This document shows, one piece after another, positions 44,476 to 54,600 of a stretch of 64,000 bases of DNA (its first letter is position 1; the number at the start of each line of letters is the position of its first letter). A model generated the notes under the pieces. That model was not told where the DNA came from. It searched no databases and was given only the letters and a program-made list of their open reading frames with translations. Location: the NCBI GenBank assembly GCA_020466095.1, contig CM035806.1, positions 61,392,229 through 61,456,228 on the forward strand. The letters run 5' to 3'. The DNA comes from Chlorops oryzae (taxonomy: Eukaryota; Arthropoda; Insecta; Diptera; Chloropidae). The position numbers and the translations under genes are program-made.

Positions 44476-44524
44476 TGACAATGAAAAAATTTAAAGAATT
44501 TAATAAATTGATGTTACAGAATGA

Positions 44525-44742
44525 ACTTTGGGATTATTGGTATTGGTGGTATTGGTGGTATTGGTGGTATTGGTGGTATTGGTGGTATTGGTGGTTTGGT
44601 GTTATTGGTGGTATTGGTAGTATAAGTCGGAGAAGTGGAACAAGTGGGATTAGTGGTACAAGTGGGAATAGTGGTACAAGTGGGATTAGTGGTACAAGTG
44701 GGAATAGTGGTACAAGTGGGATTAGTGGTAGAAGTGGGATGA
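44525..44742. repeat. Two adjacent minisatellites, 9-bp and about 18-bp units
   Basis: 44530-44600 is a (TTGGTGGTA)n array; 44625-44740 is an array of ACAAGTGGGAATAGTGGT / ACAAGTGGGATTAGTGGT units. They lie between the BEL LTR and the mariner transposase stop. ORFs through them (repeating Tyr-Trp-Trp or Gly-Thr-Ser-Gly) are repeat artefacts. Confidence 0.85.
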
Positions 44743-44824
44743 GACCGGTTAGAGCCTAGATGACGCGAAGGCTCGCGGAGCATTAAATTGAGGGCTTTAT
44801 TTAAGATAGTTAGAATGACCCGAT

Positions 44825-45886
44825 TTAGGTCAAATATGAGCCGTTTTGTTCGATAACTTGTTGCCATTTTAAAGGTAATTTCATTATGCCTCTATCATAG
44901 AAGCCCTCGTTCCTATTAGCAAAAAATTGAGACAGTCGAATTTCAGAAGCCTCTCTTGAAGCGAATGTTTCACCAGCAAAATTGTTCGCCATGGACAGGA
45001 ACAGATGGTAATCACTTGGTGCCAGGTCCGGACTATAAGCTGGATGCAGAAGAACCTCCCAACCAAACTCCCGGAGCTTCTGGCGAGTCACTATCGATGT
45101 GTGTGGCCTGGCGTTGTCCTGATGGAACACAATTCCTCTCCTATTGGCCAAAGCTGGCCGCTTATGGGCGATTGCTTCCTTCAGACGGTCCAATTGTTGA
45201 CAGTAGAGTTCCGAGTTAAGAGTTTTGCCGTATGGGAGCAGCTCATAGTAGATAATTCCCTGCCAATCCCACCAAACACACAGCAAAACCTTCCTGGCCG
45301 TCAATCCTGGCTTGGCCACCGTTTCCGCCGGTTCACCGTGTTTCGACCACGACCGTTTTCCCTCGACGTTGTCGTAAGTGACCCACTTTTCATCACCAGT
45401 CACCAGCCGCTTCAGAAATGGGTCGATTTTGTTGCGGTTCAGCAGCGATTCGCAGATGAAAATTCGGTCTGTGAGGTTTTTTTGCGTTAACTCGTGTGGC
45501 ACCCATACATCGAGCTTCTTTGTGTATCCAGCCTTATTCAAATGGTTCCAAACGGTTTTTTGTGCAATCTTTAGCTCTTTTGCAATCGAAACAGTGCTAA
45601 CATGACGGTCGGACTCGATAATTTCCATGATTTTATCGACATTTTCGACAATTGGCCTTCCAGTGCGTGGTGCATCCTTGACATCGAAGTTACCGGAACG
45701 GAATCGACGAAACCAAAATTGCGCATGATTGGCTGTTACAGTATCAGGTCCATAAACGCTATTCACATTTTCAGCCGCCTGGCTTGCGTTTTCTCCCTTA
45801 TCGAAGAAAAACTGTAAAATGTAGCGAATTTTCTCTTTGCTGATGTCCATCTTTGACAAGCTCTCAAACAAAACTGAATCAATCAA
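44825..45886 (-). CDS. Mariner transposase, intact ORF
   Basis: 353 residues from ATG 45886; a better start is the internal Met at 45850 (MDISKEKIRYILQF), giving the 341 residues usual for mariner. Domains: two helix-turn-helix units (about 13-125, with GRPIVENVDKIMEII between them), the WVPHEL signature (128-133), and the catalytic Asp triad D165 (TGDEKW), D257 (HQDNARPH) and D292 (SPDLAPSD). The 34-residue spacing of the last two defines DD34D mariners. No stops or shifts are present. It differs strongly from the Himar1-like copies in this window. The 5' flank holds a candidate end near 46000-46030, but no matching 3' TIR is seen beyond the stop, where minisatellites begin, so the copy may be immobile. 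Confidence 0.93.
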   Translation of the reverse strand: MIDSVLFESLSKMDISKEKIRYILQFFFDKGENASQAAENVNSVYGPDTVTANHAQFWFRRFRSGNFDVKDAPRTGRPIVENVDKIMEIIESDRHVSTVSIAKELKIAQKTVWNHLNKAGYTKKLDVWVPHELTQKNLTDRIFICESLLNRNKIDPFLKRLVTGDEKWVTYDNVEGKRSWSKHGEPAETVAKPGLTARKVLLCVWWDWQGIIYYELLPYGKTLNSELYCQQLDRLKEAIAHKRPALANRRGIVFHQDNARPHTSIVTRQKLREFGWEVLLHPAYSPDLAPSDYHLFLSMANNFAGETFASREASEIRLSQFFANRNEGFYDRGIMKLPLKWQQVIEQNGSYLT

Positions 45887-45889
45887 TCA

Positions 45890-46790
45890 AAAAAGTGTCA
45901 AAAAAGCTTTTTTAGTAGGAACTGTCATCTTTCTAATGCCCCCTAGCGGAACACGATCGGACTTATACAACGCGAGATGCAGATAAATAACGCCATCTAT
46001 TGGAAAAATAATGGATTTCTTTTTACTACACCTAATATAATATTTAACGAATGCACTTCTCTTAAAAACTATTTCCTGGATGGAACATGAATGGTACTAC
46101 TGTATCCCAGTAAATTCTTTGAAATTTAAAAATAAACAAAGAATATTGTATAGCTGTCTTTTTTAATTTTTGAGAAAAAATTTTTGACGGATACTAGTAC
46201 TCTACTATACAGATCTGCATTTTTAGAGAAATGTAGTAATTTTTCAATTTTAGTAGTATAGTAGTAAGGGTGATGAAATTGTAGTAAAATACTACAATTG
46301 TAGTAATTCCGACAGCACTGGTCCTACATGGCGCATAACGCGAAATGCCGCCTCTTCTATATCTATACTCTTTGTTTCCACTACAGAACAGCTGATATGA
46401 AATATTCAGTGATGTCATAACTAACATTGCTCGATAAATAACTAGTGGCTCAAGTACTTATGACATATCATGATAAAAAGAATGCATAAAATATATATTT
46501 TTTGGAGCTTTTCTGAATGAAAGAGGTACAAAATTGCATAAACTATCATAAATAACTAAAAAAGCTTTACATTGGAAAGAAAACATTAAAAAATTTCATC
46601 GCAAGTATGTTTAGTTACAAAGTTAAGTGAATACTCAAAAACGTATAGCATCACTAGTTCACCACGGAATTCGGTTGTTGTTGTAAGTGTCCCCTATATT
46701 ACTATATGTACATGGCGTTAATGCATTGGACCTCATATGCCATCCTAGTATGCTTTTTTTCGAACGTGTCCGTTTTGTAGAGTGAACGCC
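45890..46790. other. Mariner 5' flank and intergenic DNA
   Basis: 45890-46030 is the mariner 5' untranslated region and probable outer end (TTGGAAAAATAATGGATTTC). 46190-46320 has repeats of TAGTAGTA and ends GACAGCACTGG, resembling a hAT-like end. No gene is seen. Confidence 0.4.
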
Positions 46791-46794
46791 TACC

Positions 46795-46920
46795 ACCACA
46801 AAAAGTAGGATATTGGTAGGCAGTTCGCCTATAATCTCGTATACTTTGTACTGTTAATAGCCGGGTAGCTTACAGTCTCGTATACTTTGTAGGTGGTAGG
46901 CACTGTTGGCCGCTGGGATA
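46795..46920. repeat. TACCGCCTAC-family MITE, reverse copy
   Basis: Contains GGTAGGCAGTTCGCCTATAA, TCTCGTATACTTTGTA twice and GTAGGCACTGTTGGCCGCTG, the reverse complement of blocks at 4890-5010. Confidence 0.5.
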
Positions 46921-47057
46921 TGGCCCACCCTGGAATTATTCATGAAGTCTTGCGTGTTTTGGTAAACGGCTAGTATAATTATTGTTCGGTTATTGTTTCT
47001 CGAAATTTGTTATAGGTAGCTTTAGGTGTAGTTTTTTCCCAAAGATAGAAGTCGTCT

Positions 47058-48642
47058 TACCCAACAAACAAAGTAAGGAAATATGACCAGCGCTAGGTCC
47101 ATTCGACCTATTTTGATTATGTTTTACCTATTTGTGACCAAATTTCTACCTTAAAAATACCATAACTTAAAAGTAAGTTTTACAAGGTCGAAATTACCTA
47201 AATTCAACCTATGTCACGGCTTAAAAGTCAATGTGACTTTAAAGAATATTTTAGGTCGGAAATAGGTAAAACAGTCTTTCTTAAATTCCCTAATAGTGTC
47301 ATAACTTTGAATTATAAATTAGGTAAGTTTTTTAAGGCATATGGACTATATTTTGGACTTAATTTCGACTAGTAGGTCCATTCGACTTTTAGAGCGATAT
47401 TAGGTAAAAAAAAATTACTTGTTTTGTTGCCTCTCTGCCCTATAAGTCGAGATGCATTTATTATTCGACTTTTAAGTCGAAATGCCTCTGAAGGAAAAAT
47501 ACAAAGCTAAAAACAAAACGTATGCCCTATTTTGACCTAAAAGGAACATTATGTAAAATAACGTTGAGAGCATAAGAAGTGGGAGGTCTTAATTAATGCA
47601 TTTTTATTCGGCCAGAATAAAATTCCAATTTGTTCCCAATTGCTCGGAATATATGCATACTCTAAACGCGAAGAAGCACCGCGAGTTTTAATGAAAGCTA
47701 GAAGTAGCATAAAAGAGCTGTAATTGACGGAAAAAGCTATAAATTTCCGCATGCTCGCTCTCGATGTTGCATGCTCGGTTGTTTCCGTCAAACTGAGGCA
47801 AAAGCGTAAGCAATACATGTGAGTGGCTGCCGCAAAAAAAAAAGTTTAAATGCCTTATTAGAGCAAAAATAAGTCATAAATTCCTTAACAGTCATAATTT
47901 AAGGAAAAATAACTATAAAGAAAGAGCTGAAAGTCATTTTTTCCTATTAGGTAAGGTAATGAAGGAAATTCGACTTTGTGGCCCGATTTTGCGTTCCGCC
48001 ATGTCTTTCGAATGGCGGATTGAGAATTCTTCTTCTGCATCTGTTTTTTCTATACGAAAAAAAATTTTTTTTTAAAGAAAAATTTATTTAATTTACATCA
48101 TTGAGATGGCCCCTGAAAATTGAGGGAGTACAAGGAACACTTTCACCATAAATCCAAGCTCGCATATACATTAAGGTTTTATGAATCGCAAAAAATTTTT
48201 ACTCAAGTCCATATTTTATTTATTATTCATTTCATAAGACATACTTGATAGAAAATCTTTCGTTCATTGTTGTATTGAAGTAATCCGTATGAATGAGTAA
48301 GATATTATCTATTTATATATCTCTCTCCCTTTTTGTCGTTTCGTTTTGGTTTCGTTTTCGTTTCGTTCTTTTCATTTCATTCTTTGCACAATTTAGGTTA
48401 AAATTTGGTAATTTCGACATCTTTTCGACCTATTTTTGGTCGAAATGCCTTTTCAATGCCCTAACTTTAAATACGAAATGCCCTATTATTACCACCAGAC
48501 GACTTCCATTCTATTCCCCACTTACGTCAATTGGAAGTCGTACGGACGTAATTATGCCCCATTTAGGGCAGGGCAATGAAATATTCTGCCCTAAAATAGG
48601 TAAGAAAATATCAACTTTGGAACTATTTTGCTAGTTGGGTTA
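47058..48642. mobile_element. Possible 1.6-kb TIR element (ACCCAACAAAC ends)
   Basis: TTACCCAACAAACAAAGTAA near 47058 resembles the reverse complement of the segment ending 48642 (TAACCCAACTAGCAAAATAG). Both subterminal regions are dense in the words GGTCGAAAT, ATTCGACC and TAGGTAA, which could serve as repeated transposase sites. No ORF of note; boundaries are uncertain. Confidence 0.4.
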
Positions 48643-49480
48643 TTTCCCATGAAAAGTCTATAGTTGTGGTTGCAAACCAATCTGTTTTTCTTGCAAAAAA
48701 AAATTTTTTGAAGCAATATAACTTTTGTTTCTCAAAATTTTTACCTAGTAGATGTCTGGTAGTGTTTTTATGTGTTCAATGGTGTTCGATTATCCTTTTA
48801 TAAGGATGGAGTACTCTTCATCATATAAAAATTATTCCAAATTCTGTTTAATTTGAAAAATAGCCTTTCTGTTGTTTTCGAGGTTAAGGTGCGTTTGCCC
48901 TATTTCTATGGTGAAGAAGAAATCATTTTTTGTGGTTTATTATATAGAATGCGATTATGGATAATGTTTGTACTTTTTTTGTTTGTGTGTTTAATCTACA
49001 ACGCTTTTTTTTTTTAATTTTTCAAGTGTCGGTGCCATTCTTGTTGCTTATACATACATAGGTACATAATTTGAAGTAATGTTAAATCTTTGTTTATGTC
49101 CAATCTGTTAATTTGAGGTTTCATTGAAAACTTTTCAACGACCAAGTTATCTACTAATTTAATGTTGAATTTTTAAAAAAATATTTTGAACAGATTTATT
49201 TGGGTAATTTTTGCCTCCAACAGTTGAAAATTGGATTATCAAATCATTTTTTCTTCCCAATGTTTCAACGAGGTTTCCATGATGGGTAATTTTTTTTTTT
49301 TGTATTTTATCCTAAAAACATTTATTAATAATTTCAATAAAACAATATTTTAACATACATATGTACATATGTATTTCAACTTCACTAACCTACTTCGCGT
49401 TGTCAAAGTGAGAAGAGAATACACGGGTTTCTTGTTGAAACCAGAAGGAAAACTTTGAAAAACCGCAGAAAATCCCTCCT
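48643..49480. other. Intergenic sequence, no supported gene
   Basis: AT-rich, with homopolymer tracts. Nothing recognisable. Confidence 0.5.
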
Positions 49481-49482
49481 TA

Positions 49483-49860
49483 GGCTAGGCGCCGACTACT
49501 CAATTTTTAGTTGGCCAATTTTTAGTTGGAAAAGTGCTCTTGGGCGCCGACTATACAATTTAAAATTGGGAACTTTCAATTCAATTAATTTATTATTAAT
49601 TAACTACATAATTATTTGTTAATTACTCGGTACCATGTGTTTATAGAACACTACCAACTAAAAAATGAGTAGTGTGCGGCGCCCCATAAGAACGTATGTA
49701 ACACAACACACTTGGCCAATTTAAAATTTATGGCAAAACACAAATTTTTTATTGGGTCAACTAAAAATTGGAATGTCGGCGCGCTCTCATATAGTTCTGT
49801 GTGCCACAAACACCCAACTTAAAATTGGCCAACTGAAAATTGAGTAGTCGGCGCCTAGCC
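49483..49860. mobile_element. 378-bp MITE, TTA target duplication
   Basis: GGCTAGGCGCCGACTACTCA on the left and TGAGTAGTCGGCGCCTAGCC on the right are perfect inverted ends, flanked by TTA at 49480-49482 and 49861-49863. Inside each end the words AATTTTTAGTTGGCC and CAACTNAAAATTGG recur several times in both orientations, as do GGCGCCGACTA and GTGCGGCGCC. Non-autonomous. Confidence 0.85.
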
Positions 49861-50197
49861 TTAATTAAGTGAAATGGATAATTGTAAAGCAGGTAAATAT
49901 GATGTTATGTATACACAGTTTAATATAAATATAGTATGCACTAGCTTCATAAAAAAAGTATGACATTTTCCCTAATTAAACCGGGTCGGCAAATAGAATT
50001 ATGGGAAAAAAGTTATGTAATTAAACAATATTAAGCTGTTTTTTTTTTTTTCGTATAAAGGTGAAATGTTCAGTGTTACAAAAAATTTTTTTGTGGATAG
50101 GTGAGGATGGCCATGCTGTGGCTGTTTTAACTTGTTGTACTGTACCCCATTTCATAAAAATTTATGAAAACTTTTCATTTACAATATTTTTTATTTA

Positions 50198-50791
50198 TTT
50201 TAAAATTAGGACCTTCGAATGTCAGATTTTTTGTCCGTGGAGATAGATATATTATAGGTCTGAGCCGGTACTGCACCGTACTGTTTTTAACCCACCTTTT
50301 TAAGTGGTTCCGTTTACGAACTGTAGCACTTAAAAAAAGTTTATTTTTGTATTAGATTTTGAGTATACTTTCATTTTAAACAATTTTTTTTTAAATATAA
50401 AATATGATAAAAAAAAATATTTTTTAAAAAGTTTAGTATAGGTTCTGTTCCCGTACTGCACGAAGCTTCCCAAAACTGCCAAAGTTTTTGAAAACTGTAT
50501 GAAAAATGGGCAGTTTTTGACAGTTTCCTGCAGTACGGGAACAGAACCTATACTAAACTTTTTTAAAAATAATTTTTTTATCATATTTTATATTTTTAAA
50601 AAAATTGTTTAAAATGAAAGTATACTCAAAATCTCATACAAAAATAAACTTTTTTTAAGTGCTACAGTTCGTAAACGGCACCACTTAAAAAGGTGGGTTA
50701 AAAACAGTACGGTGCAGTACCGGCTCAGACCTATAATATATCTATCTCCGCGGACTAAAAATCTGACATTCGAAGGTCCTAATTTTAAAAT
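50198..50791. repeat. 594-bp near-perfect palindrome (263-bp arms, 68-bp loop)
   Basis: The left arm 50198-50460 and right arm 50529-50791 are reverse complements with only scattered mismatches. Examples are ACCTTCGAATGTCAGATTTT with AATCTGACATTCGAAGGTCC, CAGTACGGTGCAGTACCGGC with GCCGGTACTGCACCGTACTG, and GTTCCCGTACTGCA with TGCAGTACGGGAAC. The loop contains AAAACTGCCAAAG and GGGCAGTTTTT, which could extend the stem. A transcript would form a long hairpin. No ORF. Confidence 0.85.
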
Positions 50792-50960
50792 ACTGCCTTT
50801 GACATAAGCTATCTCATATTAAAATTTTGCACAAAGTTCCTTGGACACTCTGTATATACATATATATATATATATATGTATACAAGTTTGCCCCTTCTAA
50901 AATTCGTCTTTTCTATAAGATTTTTGTTGAAAATGTTATAGCTCAATTTGTTGACAGAGA

Positions 50961-51097
50961 CTAAGGCCCATTTGCTACTGTTCCGGTTATAGTTTTTCGT
51001 TACGATATCCTCTCAAAATGTCAAAATTTTCATAAAAATTTTTTGTATTTGGGAACGAAAAAATTTAAACCGAACAGTAGCAAATGGGCCTTAGTAT
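50961..51097. mobile_element. 137-bp palindromic MITE (CTAAGGCCCATTTGC ends)
   Basis: CTAAGGCCCATTTGCTACTG is mirrored by CAGTAGCAAATGGGCCTTAG. The symmetry extends to CGGTTNNAGTTTTTCGTT. Short element with no coding content. Confidence 0.7.
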
Positions 51098-51291
51098 TGT
51101 TGAGAGAAATGCTTAATAATTTTTTTTAAGATATAAAATACAAAAATAAAATAAAATTACTCCTGAATATGATCGAAAAACCATCGAAACATTGGAAAGG
51201 AAATTGATCATATAATCCTGTTCAAAGACCAAATTAGTTATCAACTTGGTGTCTTAAAGCTCAAAATAATAATTAATAACAATAATAATTA

Positions 51292-51587
51292 CACTGGTCA
51301 GCAAAAAAAGCCAGTGAGCAAGAACCCTGTTAGGTGGTCTTTGTTAATTTTGTTGTGCTGAATTCAAAAATGTTTTCAGATTTTTTCCATCACATCGTTT
51401 TTGAGATATTCTAACTTAAAAAGTACTATTTTTTTATTATATATATTTTTTTTTAAAAGTAAGAATATCGCAAAAACTGGAGGTGATGGAAAAAATCGGA
51501 AAACAGTTTTGAATTCACCACGTCAATATTAACTAAGATCACCAAACAGGGTTCCTGCTCACTGACTTTATTTTTTGCCGACCAGTG
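51292..51587. mobile_element. 296-bp palindromic MITE, TTA duplication
   Basis: Ends CACTGGTCAGCAAAAAAAGC and the reverse complement of CACTGGTCGGCAAAAAATAA are flanked by TTA (51289-51291 and 51588-51590). Inner blocks GTGAGCAAGAACCCTGTTAG and CAAACAGGGTTCCTGCTCAC continue the symmetry almost to the centre. Confidence 0.75.
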
Positions 51588-51620
51588 TTATTAATAATTT
51601 AAAATTTATAATTATAACGG

Positions 51621-54600
51621 TTAATAAAGAATTGAATATAAATGGCAACCAAGGTGCTTACACATATTTATTATTGCATAAACACCAGAAGTTATAGTCA
51701 CAAAGAGCGTCAGCCAGCCGAGAAGTGTAATGTTCCTCGGCCTGGGGCGTATGTGCTGTTGCAGTCCAAGCCAACCATTATGGTCTCTCAGCCAATTAAC
51801 AAGATCATCCTCAATTATTTCGCCAACACCATCGATCAGATATTGCAAATACTCATAGTGACCTTGGCGCACACAGTCGATAGCGAAACCACTGCAGACG
51901 GAAAAAATTGAAATGATATTACCCCATGTTATAGGTGAACGAAAGAGATCTTTAGCAACGAGATTCAATAGTGCTGGTGCTGTATCATCATCCAGTTCAC
52001 CAAAAGGCTTGCCGGATAGTTGACGAGCAACATTCGTATACATACGCGGATGCATGCGCTCCAGTTCTTCGCCGATCTGTTAACATGAAAATGGAAAACA
52101 AGGACCTTTAGATGATCTAAACTATTAAGTACCCAGCAGCGAAGTGTTCAATGCATGGCATCGACATCGAATCCTGAATCGACTACAAGGTAATGCAAAT
52201 GTATTACCATTTGGGCGAAAAGCTCCCTTATGTAATCAATTCTAAATAATCTAATGCCTCACCAATATGCTCAACTAAAATTTAGGAGAACAATTTTTAT
52301 TCGCTCTTTTTATATTTAAATGCGTTTATTTATTTATATTATACAATAATCAATCATGCTTGTGAGGCGTCTTCAGGTAGATTTTCTGAAACGTTGATAT
52401 AATAAATCTTGCACGCGCGTACTGCAAGTCTCCGTGGCGCAGCGTATAACGTGTGCGTTTAGCAATCTGAAGAGCTCGAGTTCGAATCCTGTGGCAGGCG
52501 ATAAAAAAGGCTTTGGAAACATTTGTGGCAGGTAAATTTTAAGGAAAATTGATCCACTCAGGGAGGACAAAACAAGTTGACAGCCATATAAATTAAAGTT
52601 TCCATCCTGCCTTCAAAAACGACGAGCCAACCAACCTCTTCAAATATTCCTATTAGTTCTATTGGAAAATATCGTTTTTATTTTTTTGCATAAAATTTTT
52701 GGTTGAAAGCTTTTTATTCCTCTAAGTTTTTAAAATTATTTAAATGAAATCGTATTACTTATCTAATTTAAAAAAAAACAAAAAAATAATAATAAAAATA
52801 AAAAAAAATTGACGCTCGCCTAACCGGGGATTTGAACCCGCCGACATAGAATTTTTAGGCAATCTCTCTATTTCTAGAAAGACCGCCAATGTCCCTTTAT
52901 GTTAAATATAATGTAGGTTTTACACAAACAAGAACCGACAGTGAACTAATAATCATACCCATGTAGGAAGTTGAACTAGTGCAGAGGTATTCTTCGATTA
53001 CTTCCCAAATCAACAGTACTACTCGCTCTTAATTTCCCCGCCAATGCATTGAACTGTAAACTTTTACTCTGAGGTGCCATTCGAAAATCGACAGTCGCGT
53101 TTGAACTAGTGCAGAAGTAGAGGCAACAGGGCCAATTCAGTAAATTTGCTATACTACGTTGTTAGATGGGGGACCGGCCCACGCTGTCGTAGCTCACAGC
53201 GTAGCGCGTGCACCCCGCGATCCGAAGGACCCAGGTTCAAATCCCGGGCCAAGCGAACGCCGATTTTTTTTTAAATTATTAGTAAAAATTGGAATCCTAA
53301 GAGGAAAAAAAAGCAAATATATAAAAAAGAAAGGTTTCAAATTGGCAGAAAATGTTGAGCGAATTTGTGCGCAAAGTTGTGAGACAGCATTGGTGAAGAC
53401 TTGTTTTTCAATCCAATTATTTGAGTTTTTCGAAACAAGTCATTCTTCCAAATTTTTTCGCCTGCGACAGGAATCGAACTGGAGCTCTTCAAGCGAATAC
53501 GCTTTCACTACGCCTCGGACCTATCAGACTCACGCACAGCAAATATATTAGATTAATGTGCGGGCAAAATTGAACTGTTGAACGTGCCACTAGTTAACAG
53601 GTTGGCTGATAAGTCCTCGGTCTGACACATAGATAGCGTCGCTAGTATTAAATGCATATTATTTTTATATAGTGGCAACCTTCAAATGATTCGTGTCAAA
53701 ATTTGACGTCTGTAAGTCAATTAGTTTGTGAGATAGAGCGTCTTTTGTGAAGCAACTTTTGTTATTGTGAAAAAAATGGACAAAAGGAATTTCGTGTTTT
53801 GATAAAATACTGTTTTCTGAAGGGAAAAAATACAGTGGAAGCAAAAACTTGGCTTGATAATGAGTTTCCGGACTCTGCCCCAGGAAAATCAACAATAATT
53901 GATTGGTATGCAAAATTCAAGCGTGGTGAAATGAGCACGGAGGACGGTGAACGCAGTGGACGCCCGAAAGAGGTGGTTACCGACGAAAACATCAACAAAA
54001 TTCACAAAATGATTTTGAATGACCGTAAAATGAAGTTGATCGAGATAGCATAGGCCTTACAGATATCAAAGGAACGTGTTGGTCATATCATTCATCAATA
54101 TTTGGATATGAAAAAGCTCTGTGCAAAATGGGTGCCGCGCGAGCTCACATTTGACCAAAAACAACAACGTGTTGATGATTCTGAGCGGTGTTTGCAGCTG
54201 TTAACTCGCAATACACCCGAGTTTTTGCGTCGATATGTGACAATGGATGAAACATGGCTCTATCACTACACTCCTGAGTCCAATCGACAGTCGGCTGAGT
54301 GGACAGCGATCCGCTGGCAAAGTAATGGCCTCTGTTTTTTGGGATGGGCATGGAATAATTTTTATCGATTATCTTGAGAAGGGGAAAAACCATCAACAGT
54401 GACTATTATATGTCGTTATTGGAGCGTTTGAAGGTCGAAATCGCGGCAAAACGGCCCCATATGAAGAAGAAAAAAGTGTTGTTCCACCAAGACAACGCAC
54501 CGTGCCACAAGTCATTGAGAACGATGGCAAAAATTCATGAATTAGGCTTCGAATTGCTTCCCCACCCACCGTATTCTCCAGATCTGGCCCCCAGCGACTT

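Noticed and set aside
44415..44759. ORF with Tyr-Trp-Trp and Gly-Thr-Ser-Gly repeats
   Set aside because: Arises from two minisatellites; there is no start context or conserved part.
45005..45490. 161-residue plus-strand ORF
   Set aside because: Antisense to the mariner transposase.
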